Assembly: GCA_948744995.1 (NCBI GenBank) | Contig: CAPZCD010000006.1 | Coordinates: forward strand, 1 to 25,453 | Length of the DNA stretch: 25,453 nucleotides | Direction of reading: 5' to 3' | Source: an uncultured Rickettsiales bacterium | GTDB taxonomy: Bacteria > Pseudomonadota > Alphaproteobacteria > Rickettsiales > UBA1997 | Shown: piece after piece, positions 1 through 7,844 of the stretch | Layout of the letters: each line of letters starts with the position of its first letter | Position numbering within the stretch: the stretch's first letter is position 1 | Notes under the pieces: model-generated | Seen by the model: only the letters and a program-made list of their open reading frames with translations | Told to the model about the DNA's origin: nothing | Database searches by the model: none | Position numbers and translations under genes: made by a program

Positions 1-56
1 ATTTGCTAATTATTTTTTTAAAATCTATCATTTTTTCTATAAACAAATATTTAAAA

Positions 57-797
57 ATGATAAAATTTAATTGTATTCTTAAAAAAGTAACATCTAATTT
101 ACTATTGCTATGTTTATTTTTTACAAAAAACACATTTGCAGAATTTTCAGAACATCAAAATGGCATAATTGATGAAATACAACAATCAGATATTGGAAGT
201 AAAACTATATATCTGACTTTAGATGCTTGCGGCGGAAGACACGGCTCTATTCCGGATAAAAAATTAATAAAATTCCTAATAAAAAATGGTATAAAAACAA
301 CATTATTTATAAATAAAAGATTTTTGGAAAAAAATTCTGCTTATATAAAGCAAATATATGATACTGGCTATTTTTCAATACAAAATCATGGAAGTAATCA
401 TATACCGGCTTCTGTGGATGGTAAAATTATATACGGTATCAAAGGAACAGCTAATTTGGAGGAATTATATGGTGAAATCATGTCATGCGATGACTTTGTG
501 AAGAAAACTTTGGGTATTAAAATGAATTGGTTTAGATCCGGAACTGCTTATTATGATACTGAAGCTGTAGAATTTATAAATAAGCTGGGCTATAAAATTG
601 CAGGCTTTTCAATTACGGCTGATGAGGGAGCTACTTTAAATGCTAAAAAGGTTAAAGAAAAGACTTTACAAGCTAAACCTGGTTTTATTATTTTGGCCCA
701 TATGAATCATCCGGAGAGTGGGACGAGGGAAGGATTAATTGATGCTATAAAAATTTTAATTAAAAGAGGCTATAATTTTGAGTTTTTGTCGGATTAA
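57..797 (+). CDS. Secreted polysaccharide deacetylase (NodB-like) family protein
   Basis: Predicted exported carbohydrate deacetylase of 246 residues. Residues 1-28 look like a Sec signal peptide: basic start, a leucine-rich core at about 14-22, and a likely cut after Thr-Phe-Ala. NodB-type motifs follow in order: LTLDACGG (53-60, catalytic-type Asp56), HGSNH (111-115, metal-binding His pair), RSGTAYYD (160-167) and the late His215 in LAHMNHP. The usual second Asp of motif 1 (TFDD) is Ala here, a variant I recall from DACGG-type members of the family. The frame stays open to the window edge, so an upstream start cannot be excluded, but the ATG at 57 directly precedes the signal peptide. No strong Shine-Dalgarno is visible. 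The substrate is unknown; peptidoglycan or another envelope glycan is likely. It appears monocistronic, with 233 bases before the next gene. Confidence 0.82.
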   Translation: MIKFNCILKKVTSNLLLLCLFFTKNTFAEFSEHQNGIIDEIQQSDIGSKTIYLTLDACGGRHGSIPDKKLIKFLIKNGIKTTLFINKRFLEKNSAYIKQIYDTGYFSIQNHGSNHIPASVDGKIIYGIKGTANLEELYGEIMSCDDFVKKTLGIKMNWFRSGTAYYDTEAVEFINKLGYKIAGFSITADEGATLNAKKVKEKTLQAKPGFIILAHMNHPESGTREGLIDAIKILIKRGYNFEFLSD

Positions 798-1030
798 TAT
801 CTTTTTGTAAAACTTCAGATATTTCCGCAAATACTTATAACTTTTGATGTTTTTAATAACGGAAACGTATATCATACCTTTTTTGTAATCTTTGATTTTT
901 TTATAAAATTTTATGCAATAGACATCTACTCTATTTCACAGTTTGTTTTTTAATCATTACTTGTTTTTTTATTAATAAATCAATAAATTAAGTTCCGTAA
1001 TTATTTTATGGTTTTAAAGATAAAAATAAT
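798..1030. other. AT-rich intergenic region, no gene seen
   Basis: The 233 bases between the deacetylase and the phosphoethanolamine transferase are very AT-rich. They hold a widely spaced short inverted pair (TTTCCG near 825 and CGGAAA near 861) but no clear terminator, tRNA or ORF. A promoter for the downstream gene presumably lies here, but I could not pick one with good -35 and -10 boxes. Confidence 0.4.
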
Positions 1031-2719
1031 ATGTCCTTATTTAATAATAAATCGATAAAAAGCTTTTTCAAAAATACTAAAGATTGTATATCAAAAATTG
1101 AAATAAGTAGTATATTGTTTATATTTATAATATCATTATATTCTACTTTCGCATTAAATTTTAGTCTTTGGAGATTTATTCTTGAAAGAATAGAAATTTT
1201 CGAATCTTTTAATTTATTTATGTTTTTTATATCCAGCCTATTTTTAATATTTACTCTAACATTCTTAATATTTAACTTAATTACAGTACCTTACATTACC
1301 AAAATTATTGCAATATTATTACTACTAATCTCCAGTATAAGCAACTACTGTATGTATGCCTACAAGGTATTCATCGATATTGATATGATTAGAAATGTTT
1401 TTGAAACAAATAAAAGAGAAGCTCTAGACCTTCTAAATCTTAAGAGTTTTATATGGATATTTATAACTGGTATCATACCATCTGTTACTGTATTTTTTAT
1501 AAAAATAAGATATTCTCCTTTTTTTAAAGAAATTAAAATAAGACTATTATCGGTATTATCAAGTATTCTAATTACCGGATTGTTTACTGTAACTTTTTAT
1601 AAAGAATATGCTTCTTTTCTGAGAAATAATAGAGAAGTAAGAAAATTAGTTAATACAATAAACTATAGCTACTCATTATTTAGATATTTTCAATCTCAAT
1701 TTCAAACTAAAAGAGAATTTATAAAAATAGATGAAAATGCTAAATTTTTAGCGCATAAAGGTAAAGATAAAGATAATAAAACAGTATTTATTTTAGTTAT
1801 AGGAGAGGCTGCCAGGTCTGCTAGTTTTTCTTTATATGGTTATGAAAAAGACACAAATCCACTTTTAAGTAAAAAGGATATAGTTGTTTTTAAAAATACA
1901 ACCTCCTGTGCAACTTCAACTGCTGTGTCTTTACCGTGCATTTTTTCTATGAAAAATAAAAGAGATTTTAATGTTACCGACGAAAAATATAGAGAAAATT
2001 TAGTTGATCTGTTACACAAAACAGGATATGATGTGGTCTGGTTTGAAAATGATGATGGTTGCAAAGGCGTTTGCAGTCGTATTGAAAACTATAATATGGT
2101 AGGACAAAACAATAAAAACTATTGTTTCGGTGATTATTGTATAGACGAAGTATTGTTGGATGGTTTAGAAAAAAGAATAAAGAATATTGATAAAAACACA
2201 GTTATAGTTTTACATACTATGGGTAGCCACGGCCCAAGCTATTATAAAAGATATAGAAAAGAATTTGAAAAGTTTAAACCAGTTTGTGAAACTACCGATA
2301 TTCAAAGTTGTGATAAAGAAGCTATAGTTAATACCTATGATAATACTATAATTTATACTGATTTTATATTATCATCTGTTATAGATATACTAAAGAAATT
2401 TCCTAATCTTAGAACCGGTATGTTTTATGTCTCAGATCATGGAGAGTCATTAGGTGAGAATCACATTTACTTGCATGGCGTACCTTATGCTGTAGCTCCA
2501 AAAGAACAGAAAGAAATCCCTATGGTTCTTTGGTTGTCAGACAGTATGAAAAAACAAGACTATATTGACTATGAATGCCTGAAAAATAATGGAAATAACA
2601 ACCTATTTTCACATGATAATGTATTTCATTCCATAATTTCACTTTTAAGAATTAAAACTACAATCTATAATAAAGATTTAGATATATTCAGAAATTGTAG
2701 AACAAGTTCATTGGAATAA
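1031..2719 (+). CDS. eptA: Lipid A phosphoethanolamine transferase, EptA/MCR-like
   Basis: Inner-membrane enzyme of 562 residues (EptA and MCR proteins are about 540-550) that transfers phosphoethanolamine from phosphatidylethanolamine to lipid A on the periplasmic side. About five hydrophobic segments occupy residues 25-190; the sulfatase-like catalytic domain starts near 250. Visible catalytic features are VIGEAARS with zinc-ligand-type Glu259, SCATSTAVSLPC with Thr297 at the nucleophile position, HTMGSHGP (395-402), and VSDHGESLG followed by YLHG (Asp469, His470, His482). The cysteines around the nucleophile (C293, C303) and later ones (C344, C348, C365, C370, C419, C427) match the disulfide-rich periplasmic domain of the family. 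It appears to be a single-gene transcript. The ATG at 1031 has no obvious Shine-Dalgarno. In known relatives this change lowers binding of cationic peptides. Confidence 0.9.
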   Translation: MSLFNNKSIKSFFKNTKDCISKIEISSILFIFIISLYSTFALNFSLWRFILERIEIFESFNLFMFFISSLFLIFTLTFLIFNLITVPYITKIIAILLLLISSISNYCMYAYKVFIDIDMIRNVFETNKREALDLLNLKSFIWIFITGIIPSVTVFFIKIRYSPFFKEIKIRLLSVLSSILITGLFTVTFYKEYASFLRNNREVRKLVNTINYSYSLFRYFQSQFQTKREFIKIDENAKFLAHKGKDKDNKTVFILVIGEAARSASFSLYGYEKDTNPLLSKKDIVVFKNTTSCATSTAVSLPCIFSMKNKRDFNVTDEKYRENLVDLLHKTGYDVVWFENDDGCKGVCSRIENYNMVGQNNKNYCFGDYCIDEVLLDGLEKRIKNIDKNTVIVLHTMGSHGPSYYKRYRKEFEKFKPVCETTDIQSCDKEAIVNTYDNTIIYTDFILSSVIDILKKFPNLRTGMFYVSDHGESLGENHIYLHGVPYAVAPKEQKEIPMVLWLSDSMKKQDYIDYECLKNNGNNNLFSHDNVFHSIISLLRIKTTIYNKDLDIFRNCRTSSLE

Positions 2720-2801
2720 TAGAACAAACGGCAATTTTCCATACAAAAACCCATAAATCCTCTTCACCCCAATCACCCATCAAAAATTTTTCAAATTACA
2801 C

Positions 2802-2829
2802 CTTGTTTTTCCAAAAATTATACCTAAAT
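2802..2829 (+). promoter_or_regulatory. RpoH-like heat-shock promoter of dnaK
   Basis: CTTG at 2802-2805 is followed by exactly 17 bases and then CCTAAAT at 2823-2829. This fits the alphaproteobacterial RpoH pattern CTTG-N17/18-CYTATNT at six of seven -10 positions. The dnaK ATG lies 44 bases further on. The -10 is a poor sigma-70 box, which favours the heat-shock reading. This is pattern matching only; no start site has been measured. Confidence 0.55.
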
Positions 2830-2872
2830 ATTAAACTAATTGTTATTAAAGATTTTTTAAAGGTTATATTTT

Positions 2873-4750
2873 ATGAGCAAAATTATAGGTATAGATTTAG
2901 GAACTACGAATTCATGCGTTTCTATAATGGAAGGCAAAAACGCAAAAGTTATAGAAAATGCTGAGGGGGTTAGAACAACACCGTCAGTTGTAGCTTTCAC
3001 TGCCGACGGTAGTAAAATTGTTGGAGAACCGGCTAAAAGACAGGCCGTAACAAATGCCGAAAATACAATATATTCTGTAAAAAGGTTAATCGGAAGAAGG
3101 TTTGACGATAAAGCCGTCCAAGACGATATGAAGAAAGTACCTTATAAGATCGTAAAGGCTGGCAATGGAGACGCTTGGGTAGAGGCTAGAGGAGAAAAAT
3201 ATTCTCCAAGTCAAATAAGTGCTTTCACTCTACAAAAAATGAAAGAGACAGCAGAAGCTTACCTAGGGGAAAAAGTTACGGAAGCTGTAATTACAGTACC
3301 TGCATATTTCAATGATTCCCAAAGACAAGCTACAAAGGATGCAGGCAAGATAGCTGGTTTAGATGTAAAAAGGATTATAAATGAACCTACAGCAGCCGCT
3401 TTAGCCTATGGACTTGATAAAAGTGGTAACAAAACCATAGCCGTTTATGACCTTGGTGGTGGTACATTTGATGTATCAATACTCGAAATTGGAGATGGAG
3501 TTTTTGAAGTAAAAGCTACAAATGGCGATACTTTTCTGGGTGGTGAAGACTTTGATGCAAGAATACAACAATTCCTAATTGACGGTTTCAAAGCATCAAA
3601 TGGAATCGATCTTTCTAAGGATAATCTGGCACTACAGAGACTTAAAGAAGCTGCTGAAAATGCTAAAAAAGAACTATCAAGTTCCATTGAAACGGAAATA
3701 AATTTACCATATATAACAGCAGATGCTACCGGTCCTAAGCACCTTAACATAAAGTTAACAAGAGCAAAGCTGGAACAGTTAACTGCCGATCTTATAGATA
3801 GAACTATAGAACCTTGTAAAAAGGCATTAGCTGATGCTAATTTAAAATCTAGTGATATAAATGAGGTTGTATTAGTTGGTGGTATGACCAGGATGCCAAA
3901 AGTACAAGAAGTAGTTAAAAATTTCTTTGGCAAGGAGCCACATAAAGGTGTAAATCCTGATGAAGTTGTAGCTATTGGAGCTGCTATACAAGGTGGAGTT
4001 TTACAGGGTGATGTGAAGGATGTGTTATTGCTTGATGTAACCCCACTATCTTTAGGTATAGAAACTATGGGTGGTGTATTTACAAGGTTGATCGATAGAA
4101 ATACTACAATACCTACCAAAAAAAGCCAAGTTTTCTCAACAGCCGAAAATAACCAACCCGCTGTTACAATTAAAGTTTTTCAAGGCGAAAGAGATATAGC
4201 TGCTTATAATAAGCTACTGGGCGAGTTTACACTAGATGGTATTCCACCTGCTCCAAGAGGTATGCCACAGATAGAGGTAACATTTGATATAGACGTAAAT
4301 GGTGTTGTTAACGTATCTGCAGTTGATAAAGGTACAAATAAAGCCCAGAATATAACCATAAAATCATCCGGTGGTTTAACTGAAGAAGAAATTGAAAAAA
4401 TGATGAAAGATGCTGAAGCTAATGCAGCTAGTGATAAAGCCAAAAAAGATTTAGCTGATGCTAGAAACCAGGCAGATACCTTAATCTATTCCATAGAAAA
4501 ATCTATGGCTGATTATGGCGACAAGTTATCTGATGATGAGAAAAAATCCATAAACGATGAAATAGAAGCTACCAAAAAAGTTTTGGAGGGCGAGGATTTA
4601 GAAGCTATAAAAACGGCTACAGAAAAATTAACTAATGCTTCTATGAAACTTGGTGAGAAGATATATCAGAATCAGCAAAATAATTCATCTGCTGCTGGAA
4701 CTACAAATGATGATGGTTCTATAAATGGTGAATTTGAAGAAAAGAAGTAA
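2873..4750 (+). CDS. dnaK: Chaperone protein DnaK (Hsp70)
   Basis: ATP-driven Hsp70 chaperone of 625 residues (E. coli DnaK 638) that folds and disaggregates cytosolic proteins with DnaJ and GrpE. The N-terminal ATPase domain begins with GIDLGTTNSC and contains the second phosphate motif YDLGGGTFDVS and the adenosine motif VLVGGMTRMP. The substrate domain has the conserved DVTPLSLGIET linker region. The acidic tail ends GEFEEKK, related to the usual EFEEV-type end. The start is supported by an AAAGG-like site about 10 bases upstream. Arginine is written with AGA or AGG throughout; I saw no CGN codon. dnaJ does not follow: a terminator closes the unit and lepB is next. A heat-shock-type promoter precedes it. 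Confidence 0.99.
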   Translation: MSKIIGIDLGTTNSCVSIMEGKNAKVIENAEGVRTTPSVVAFTADGSKIVGEPAKRQAVTNAENTIYSVKRLIGRRFDDKAVQDDMKKVPYKIVKAGNGDAWVEARGEKYSPSQISAFTLQKMKETAEAYLGEKVTEAVITVPAYFNDSQRQATKDAGKIAGLDVKRIINEPTAAALAYGLDKSGNKTIAVYDLGGGTFDVSILEIGDGVFEVKATNGDTFLGGEDFDARIQQFLIDGFKASNGIDLSKDNLALQRLKEAAENAKKELSSSIETEINLPYITADATGPKHLNIKLTRAKLEQLTADLIDRTIEPCKKALADANLKSSDINEVVLVGGMTRMPKVQEVVKNFFGKEPHKGVNPDEVVAIGAAIQGGVLQGDVKDVLLLDVTPLSLGIETMGGVFTRLIDRNTTIPTKKSQVFSTAENNQPAVTIKVFQGERDIAAYNKLLGEFTLDGIPPAPRGMPQIEVTFDIDVNGVVNVSAVDKGTNKAQNITIKSSGGLTEEEIEKMMKDAEANAASDKAKKDLADARNQADTLIYSIEKSMADYGDKLSDDEKKSINDEIEATKKVLEGEDLEAIKTATEKLTNASMKLGEKIYQNQQNNSSAAGTTNDDGSINGEFEEKK

Positions 4751-4786
4751 TTTAGCTAATTAACTAGTTTTTATATAAAAAATACG

Positions 4787-4819
4787 ACCGATTTAGTATA
4801 TTTATTAAATCGGTTTTTT
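4787..4819 (+). terminator. Rho-independent terminator of dnaK
   Basis: A perfect 9-bp stem, ACCGATTTA (4787-4795) with TAAATCGGT (4806-4814), encloses a 10-base loop and ends in a run of six T (4814-4819). It lies 37 bases after the dnaK stop and just before the lepB promoter, so it separates the two units. Confidence 0.88.
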
Positions 4820-4822
4820 AGT

Positions 4823-4850
4823 TTGAATTTTATTATAAATATGATATAAT
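4823..4850 (+). promoter_or_regulatory. Sigma-70-type promoter of lepB
   Basis: TTGAAT (4823-4828), a 16-base spacer and a consensus TATAAT (4845-4850) lie directly after the dnaK terminator. The expected start near 4857 would give a leader of about 24 bases before the lepB ATG. Confidence 0.65.
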
Positions 4851-4880
4851 AGTACACATAATGTAACAGGTGAAATTCTT

Positions 4881-5699
4881 ATGGTTGAAGAAGAAATACA
4901 AGAAAATACGGTAAATAACAGTAATAGTAATTTAGAAGAAGACAATATTGATATAAAATTAGCAAAAGATAGCGCAAAACTGACAGAAAACAGCGAAGTT
5001 GAAGAAGAAAATATATTCGTAAGCATTATCTATGCATTAATATTGGCTCTTTTGATAAGGAGTTTACTTTTTGAGTCATTTCATATACCATCGGGTTCTA
5101 TGAAGCCTGGCTTATTGGAAGGTGATTATATCTTTGTCTCAAAATTAAAGTATGGTTACTGTCGCTATTCGTTTCCATTTGGTTTACCCACAATAAAAAA
5201 TAGAGTATTTGATTTTAAGAAACCTCAAAGAGGAGATGTTGTGGTGTTTAAATTACCGTCAGATAATAAAACAAACTATATAAAACGCCTAATAGGATTG
5301 CCGGGTGATAAAATTTTAGTACAAAATAATATACTATATATTAATGGTGTTGAAGTTCCTCGAGAATATGTTGGTAAATACCACGATAGAAGAGAATTTT
5401 GGACTTCACTGGTTTTTGAGGAAAAACTGGCAAATAAGAATGTTAAAGTACTACAAAAAATGGAATACGATCCAATGGGGGATGGATATTTTGTAGTTCC
5501 GGAGGGATATTATTTCTTTATGGGTGATAATCGGGACAATTCTTTGGATAGTAGGTTTAAAGAGACGGGTTTTGTCCCCTACAAAAATATAATTGGAGAA
5601 GCTAAATTAATATATTTTTCAAAGGATGATTCATTTTTTAAATTCTGGAAATGGCATAAAACTCTAAGATTTAGGCGATTTTTTAAGAAAATTGTTTGA
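4881..5699 (+). CDS. lepB: Signal peptidase I
   Basis: Membrane-bound Ser/Lys protease that removes Sec and Tat signal peptides at the outer face of the inner membrane. It has 272 residues. A long acidic cytosolic N-terminus (1-43) precedes one transmembrane helix (about 45-65). Then come box B IPSGSMKP with nucleophile Ser73, NYIKRLIGLPGD with general-base Lys135, and box E GDNRDNSLDSR (215-225). The C-terminus is strongly basic and aromatic. The start has a GGTG-like site upstream and a good promoter. In many proteobacteria lepB is followed by rnc and era; here rnc is not visible and era lies about 19 kb away. Its TGA stop overlaps the ATG of a 20-codon ORF. Five of 13 arginine codons are CGN, more than in dnaK. 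Confidence 0.97.
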   Translation: MVEEEIQENTVNNSNSNLEEDNIDIKLAKDSAKLTENSEVEEENIFVSIIYALILALLIRSLLFESFHIPSGSMKPGLLEGDYIFVSKLKYGYCRYSFPFGLPTIKNRVFDFKKPQRGDVVVFKLPSDNKTNYIKRLIGLPGDKILVQNNILYINGVEVPREYVGKYHDRREFWTSLVFEEKLANKNVKVLQKMEYDPMGDGYFVVPEGYYFFMGDNRDNSLDSRFKETGFVPYKNIIGEAKLIYFSKDDSFFKFWKWHKTLRFRRFFKKIV

Positions 5700-5761
5700 T
5701 GAAGTTGTATTTTATCTTAATAATATCTTGTATATTTTGTAGTGGATTTGCTTACCAATAG
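5699..5761 (+). pseudogene. Signal-peptide-like 20-codon ORF, probable remnant of an exported protein gene
   Basis: The ATG at 5699-5701 shares its A with the lepB TGA (TGATG), an arrangement typical of coupled genes. The 20 codons read like a Sec signal peptide: MKLY start, a hydrophobic core rich in Ile, Leu, Phe and Cys, then SGFAYQ with a plausible cut after Ala. A TAG ends it inside the left arm of the foldback repeat that starts near 5743. My inference is that a secreted-protein gene once followed lepB and was cut by the repeat. No remainder of the gene is recognisable beyond the repeat. Alternatively it is a real small hydrophobic peptide, or chance. Confidence 0.4.
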
Positions 5762-5897
5762 TTGATTATAATAAATAATTACTAGATTTTTTGAAACATT
5801 TCGTATTTGCTATAATTTTTTCATTCTTATGTTACTTTGTGCCCTTATATTCCAGTGTTTTTATGCGACCTATCAACCATTGGTAAATAATCCCATT
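5743..5897 (+). repeat. Foldback (MITE-like) intergenic repeat, copy A
   Basis: Two inverted arms of 24 bases, 5743-5766 and 5872-5895, agree at about 19 of 24 positions. The inner 15 bases (TTACCAATAGTTGAT against ATCAACCATTGGTAA) differ at one. Bases 5777-5897 match the reverse complement of 25253-25377 in the same order at both ends. The first block, around TTCGTATTTGCTATA, agrees at 23 of 25 (5796-5820 against 25333-25357). The end block, around AAATAATCCCATT, agrees at 24 of 27. No transposase lies inside. The target-site duplication is unclear. Confidence 0.6.
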
Positions 5898-5992
5898 TAT
5901 TTAGTAAATATTAATAAACTCTAATAAAAGTTAAGTATTTTCTTGTCTTAAGAGAAGTATTTATTCACATATAATTTTATAAGTAATAATTA

Positions 5993-6025
5993 CAAATTTA
6001 CTTTTCACCCACAACCCAGAAGGCA
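5993..6025 (+). repeat. Short dispersed intergenic repeat, copy 1
   Basis: These 33 bases align with 19110-19141 at about 28 of 33 columns. The shared core is CAAATTTA, four T, ACCC, CAACCCA and GGCA. Both copies lie in gene-free DNA. A C-rich stretch at 2765-2780 upstream of dnaK is only loosely similar. The function is unknown; it may be debris of a duplicated sequence. Confidence 0.4.
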
Positions 6026-6044
6026 TGTGGTATTTTTAGAGCCG

Positions 6045-6071
6045 ATATAGCTACAATTGCTATATATTTTT
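6045..6071 (+). terminator. Possible AT-rich terminator hairpin
   Basis: A perfect 7-bp stem, ATATAGC (6045-6051) with GCTATAT (6059-6065), has a 7-base loop and is followed on the plus strand by A and five T. It lies about 350 bases after lepB, so it could end long lepB readthrough. The stem is weak (two G-C pairs), so the call is tentative. Confidence 0.3.
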
Positions 6072-6104
6072 AATACAAGCTAAAATACCTCATACCTTAC
6101 CCAA

Positions 6105-7844
6105 TTACCCATTAATCACTCTCCCCAGCTCCTCATATTCTGCATATTTATTACCTAAACTTTTTTGTAGTGACAGAATCTCATCATACAGTTGCTTTTC
6201 AACTTTATCTTCAATTTTTAGTTCTAAATCAAAAATTTCACTCTCCAACTTATCTCTTTTTTTCTTAAGTTTTGAGAAATTAAGATTGTCATTATAGCCG
6301 TTGCTACTGGTGCTACTATTGTCCTTAATACTATGTCTGTTACTTTCCGTATTACTTTCACTACTCCAACCAATTTCCTTCAGAAAATCTTGATAGCCAC
6401 CCTCAAAAACAAAAACTCTATTATTATCAAAAACTATCAATTTATTAGCCACATTATTCAAATAGTCCTCATTATGCGTAACAGTTATGGTAGCACCATC
6501 AAAATTATTAATAGCATCAATAAGAGCTTCACAACTTTCCATGTCAAGATGATTGGTTGGTTCATCAAGTAGCAGTAAGTTGCAAGGTTTTAATATTATC
6601 TTACCAAGAAGTACCCTACTCTTCTCTCCTCCACTTAGTACACCAATTTTCTTTTTATAGTCGTCATCAGAAAACATCATACAACCAGCAGTAGCCAAAA
6701 TTTTTCCTCTTGGTAATTGCCTATCGACAGACCACAACTCATCTTCAATGGTATTTCCTAAATTAAGTCTATCTATATTCATTTGCCCAAAATAACCAAT
6801 ATCTACCTTTGGATTTATATTGATGTTACCACCCAATGGCTTCAACTCTCCATTTAACAACTTAAGTAAAGTTGATTTACCTTTTCCATTCCTACCAATA
6901 ATGCAGACATTATCAGTTGCATTAAGTTTGGAATCTAACTTGTCAATCAAAATATTAGTAGAGTCGTAGCCAAATTTTAAATTATTTGTCTCGATAAAGG
7001 GCTTATTTGTTAATGTTGGTTTGTAGTTAAAATCAAAATCCAGGTTTTCTAGTTCCTGCAATTTAGATTTTTCACCTTGTTTATCAAGCATCTTTATTTT
7101 AGATTGTACTTGCTTAGCCAATGTAGCTTTAGATCTAAATCTGTCTATGTATTTCTGCAATTGCGCACGTTTTCTATTCTCATTTACTCTGGTTTTTTCA
7201 TAGGTATCCTCTTCTTCAGCTATCTGTTCGTACATATCATCAACATTACCAGTAATTTTTTTTGAAATTCCTCTATGTATTATCAAAGTATGGCTAATAA
7301 TATCATTAAGAAAATTTCTATCATGAGTAACTATAATAAACGATTTATTCCAATCAATTAGAAATCTTTTTAACCATCGTATAGAGATAATATCTAAATA
7401 GTTTGTGGGTTCATCCAGAAGTAATAAGTCAGCCTGTGAAATCAATAATTTGGCTAAATTTAGCCTGATTTGCCAACCGCCAGAAAATTCCTTCGGATTT
7501 TTAGCTAAATCATTTAAAGAAAAATCTAAGTCAGTTAATATCTTCTCTACTTCCCAAAAATTATCCTTTTCATGTTCCGGTAAAGCTTTAGATACTTCAG
7601 CTACAATATCATCTTCGGTAAATTTTAAGTGCTGCTCTAGGTAGCCGATCCTGTAATTTTTTGATTTGGTAATAGTTCCACCATCTGCTTCTAATTGACC
7701 TGATATTATCTTCAATAGGGTAGACTTACCGCTACCATTTCTACCAATTAAACCTAATTTTTCCTTATCGTTTAATACAAAACTAATATCTTCAAATACA
7801 TTCTTTCCGCTGAAGGAAATTGATATGTTATCTAATTTTAACAT
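6105..7844 (-). CDS. ABC-F family ATPase (YheS-like), ribosome-associated
   Basis: Soluble protein of 579 residues with two ABC ATPase domains and no membrane segments, as in ABC-F translation factors that act at the ribosomal E site. Domain 1 has Walker A GRNGSGKST (34-42), signature SGGWQ (121-125) and Walker B LLLLDE (140-145). Domain 2 has GRNGKGKST (317-325), LSGGE (403-407) and LLLLDE (423-428). The linker contains YIDRFRSKATLAKQVQSKIK, typical of the P-site-tRNA-interaction motif in YheS-type members. A C-terminal coiled coil spans about 523-575. The frame opens further upstream, but the ATG at 7844 aligns with family starts. It has its own strong promoter and a leader of about 170 bases. 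Whether it protects against a drug or serves general translation cannot be read from sequence. Confidence 0.92.
   Translation of the reverse strand: MLKLDNISISFSGKNVFEDISFVLNDKEKLGLIGRNGSGKSTLLKIISGQLEADGGTITKSKNYRIGYLEQHLKFTEDDIVAEVSKALPEHEKDNFWEVEKILTDLDFSLNDLAKNPKEFSGGWQIRLNLAKLLISQADLLLLDEPTNYLDIISIRWLKRFLIDWNKSFIIVTHDRNFLNDIISHTLIIHRGISKKITGNVDDMYEQIAEEEDTYEKTRVNENRKRAQLQKYIDRFRSKATLAKQVQSKIKMLDKQGEKSKLQELENLDFDFNYKPTLTNKPFIETNNLKFGYDSTNILIDKLDSKLNATDNVCIIGRNGKGKSTLLKLLNGELKPLGGNININPKVDIGYFGQMNIDRLNLGNTIEDELWSVDRQLPRGKILATAGCMMFSDDDYKKKIGVLSGGEKSRVLLGKIILKPCNLLLLDEPTNHLDMESCEALIDAINNFDGATITVTHNEDYLNNVANKLIVFDNNRVFVFEGGYQDFLKEIGWSSESNTESNRHSIKDNSSTSSNGYNDNLNFSKLKKKRDKLESEIFDLELKIEDKVEKQLYDEILSLQKSLGNKYAEYEELGRVING

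Noticed and set aside
2755..2790. C-rich stretch before dnaK as a third copy of the short dispersed repeat
   Set aside because: Similarity is limited to scattered ACCC and CCCA words and does not extend over a continuous alignment.
3445..4119. Long open frame antisense to dnaK (224 codons)
   Set aside because: A mirror of dnaK codon bias; Ser/Pro-rich translation with no family resemblance, and dnaK is certain.
4881..5699. Possible reading of TGA as tryptophan (recoded genome)
   Set aside because: TGA ends lepB and pyrG at the expected family lengths, and conserved tryptophans are TGG.
5700..6104. tRNA or small RNA gene in the gap after lepB
   Set aside because: No T-loop-like GTTCGAAT stretch or cloverleaf arms were seen; the content is explained by repeats and one hairpin.
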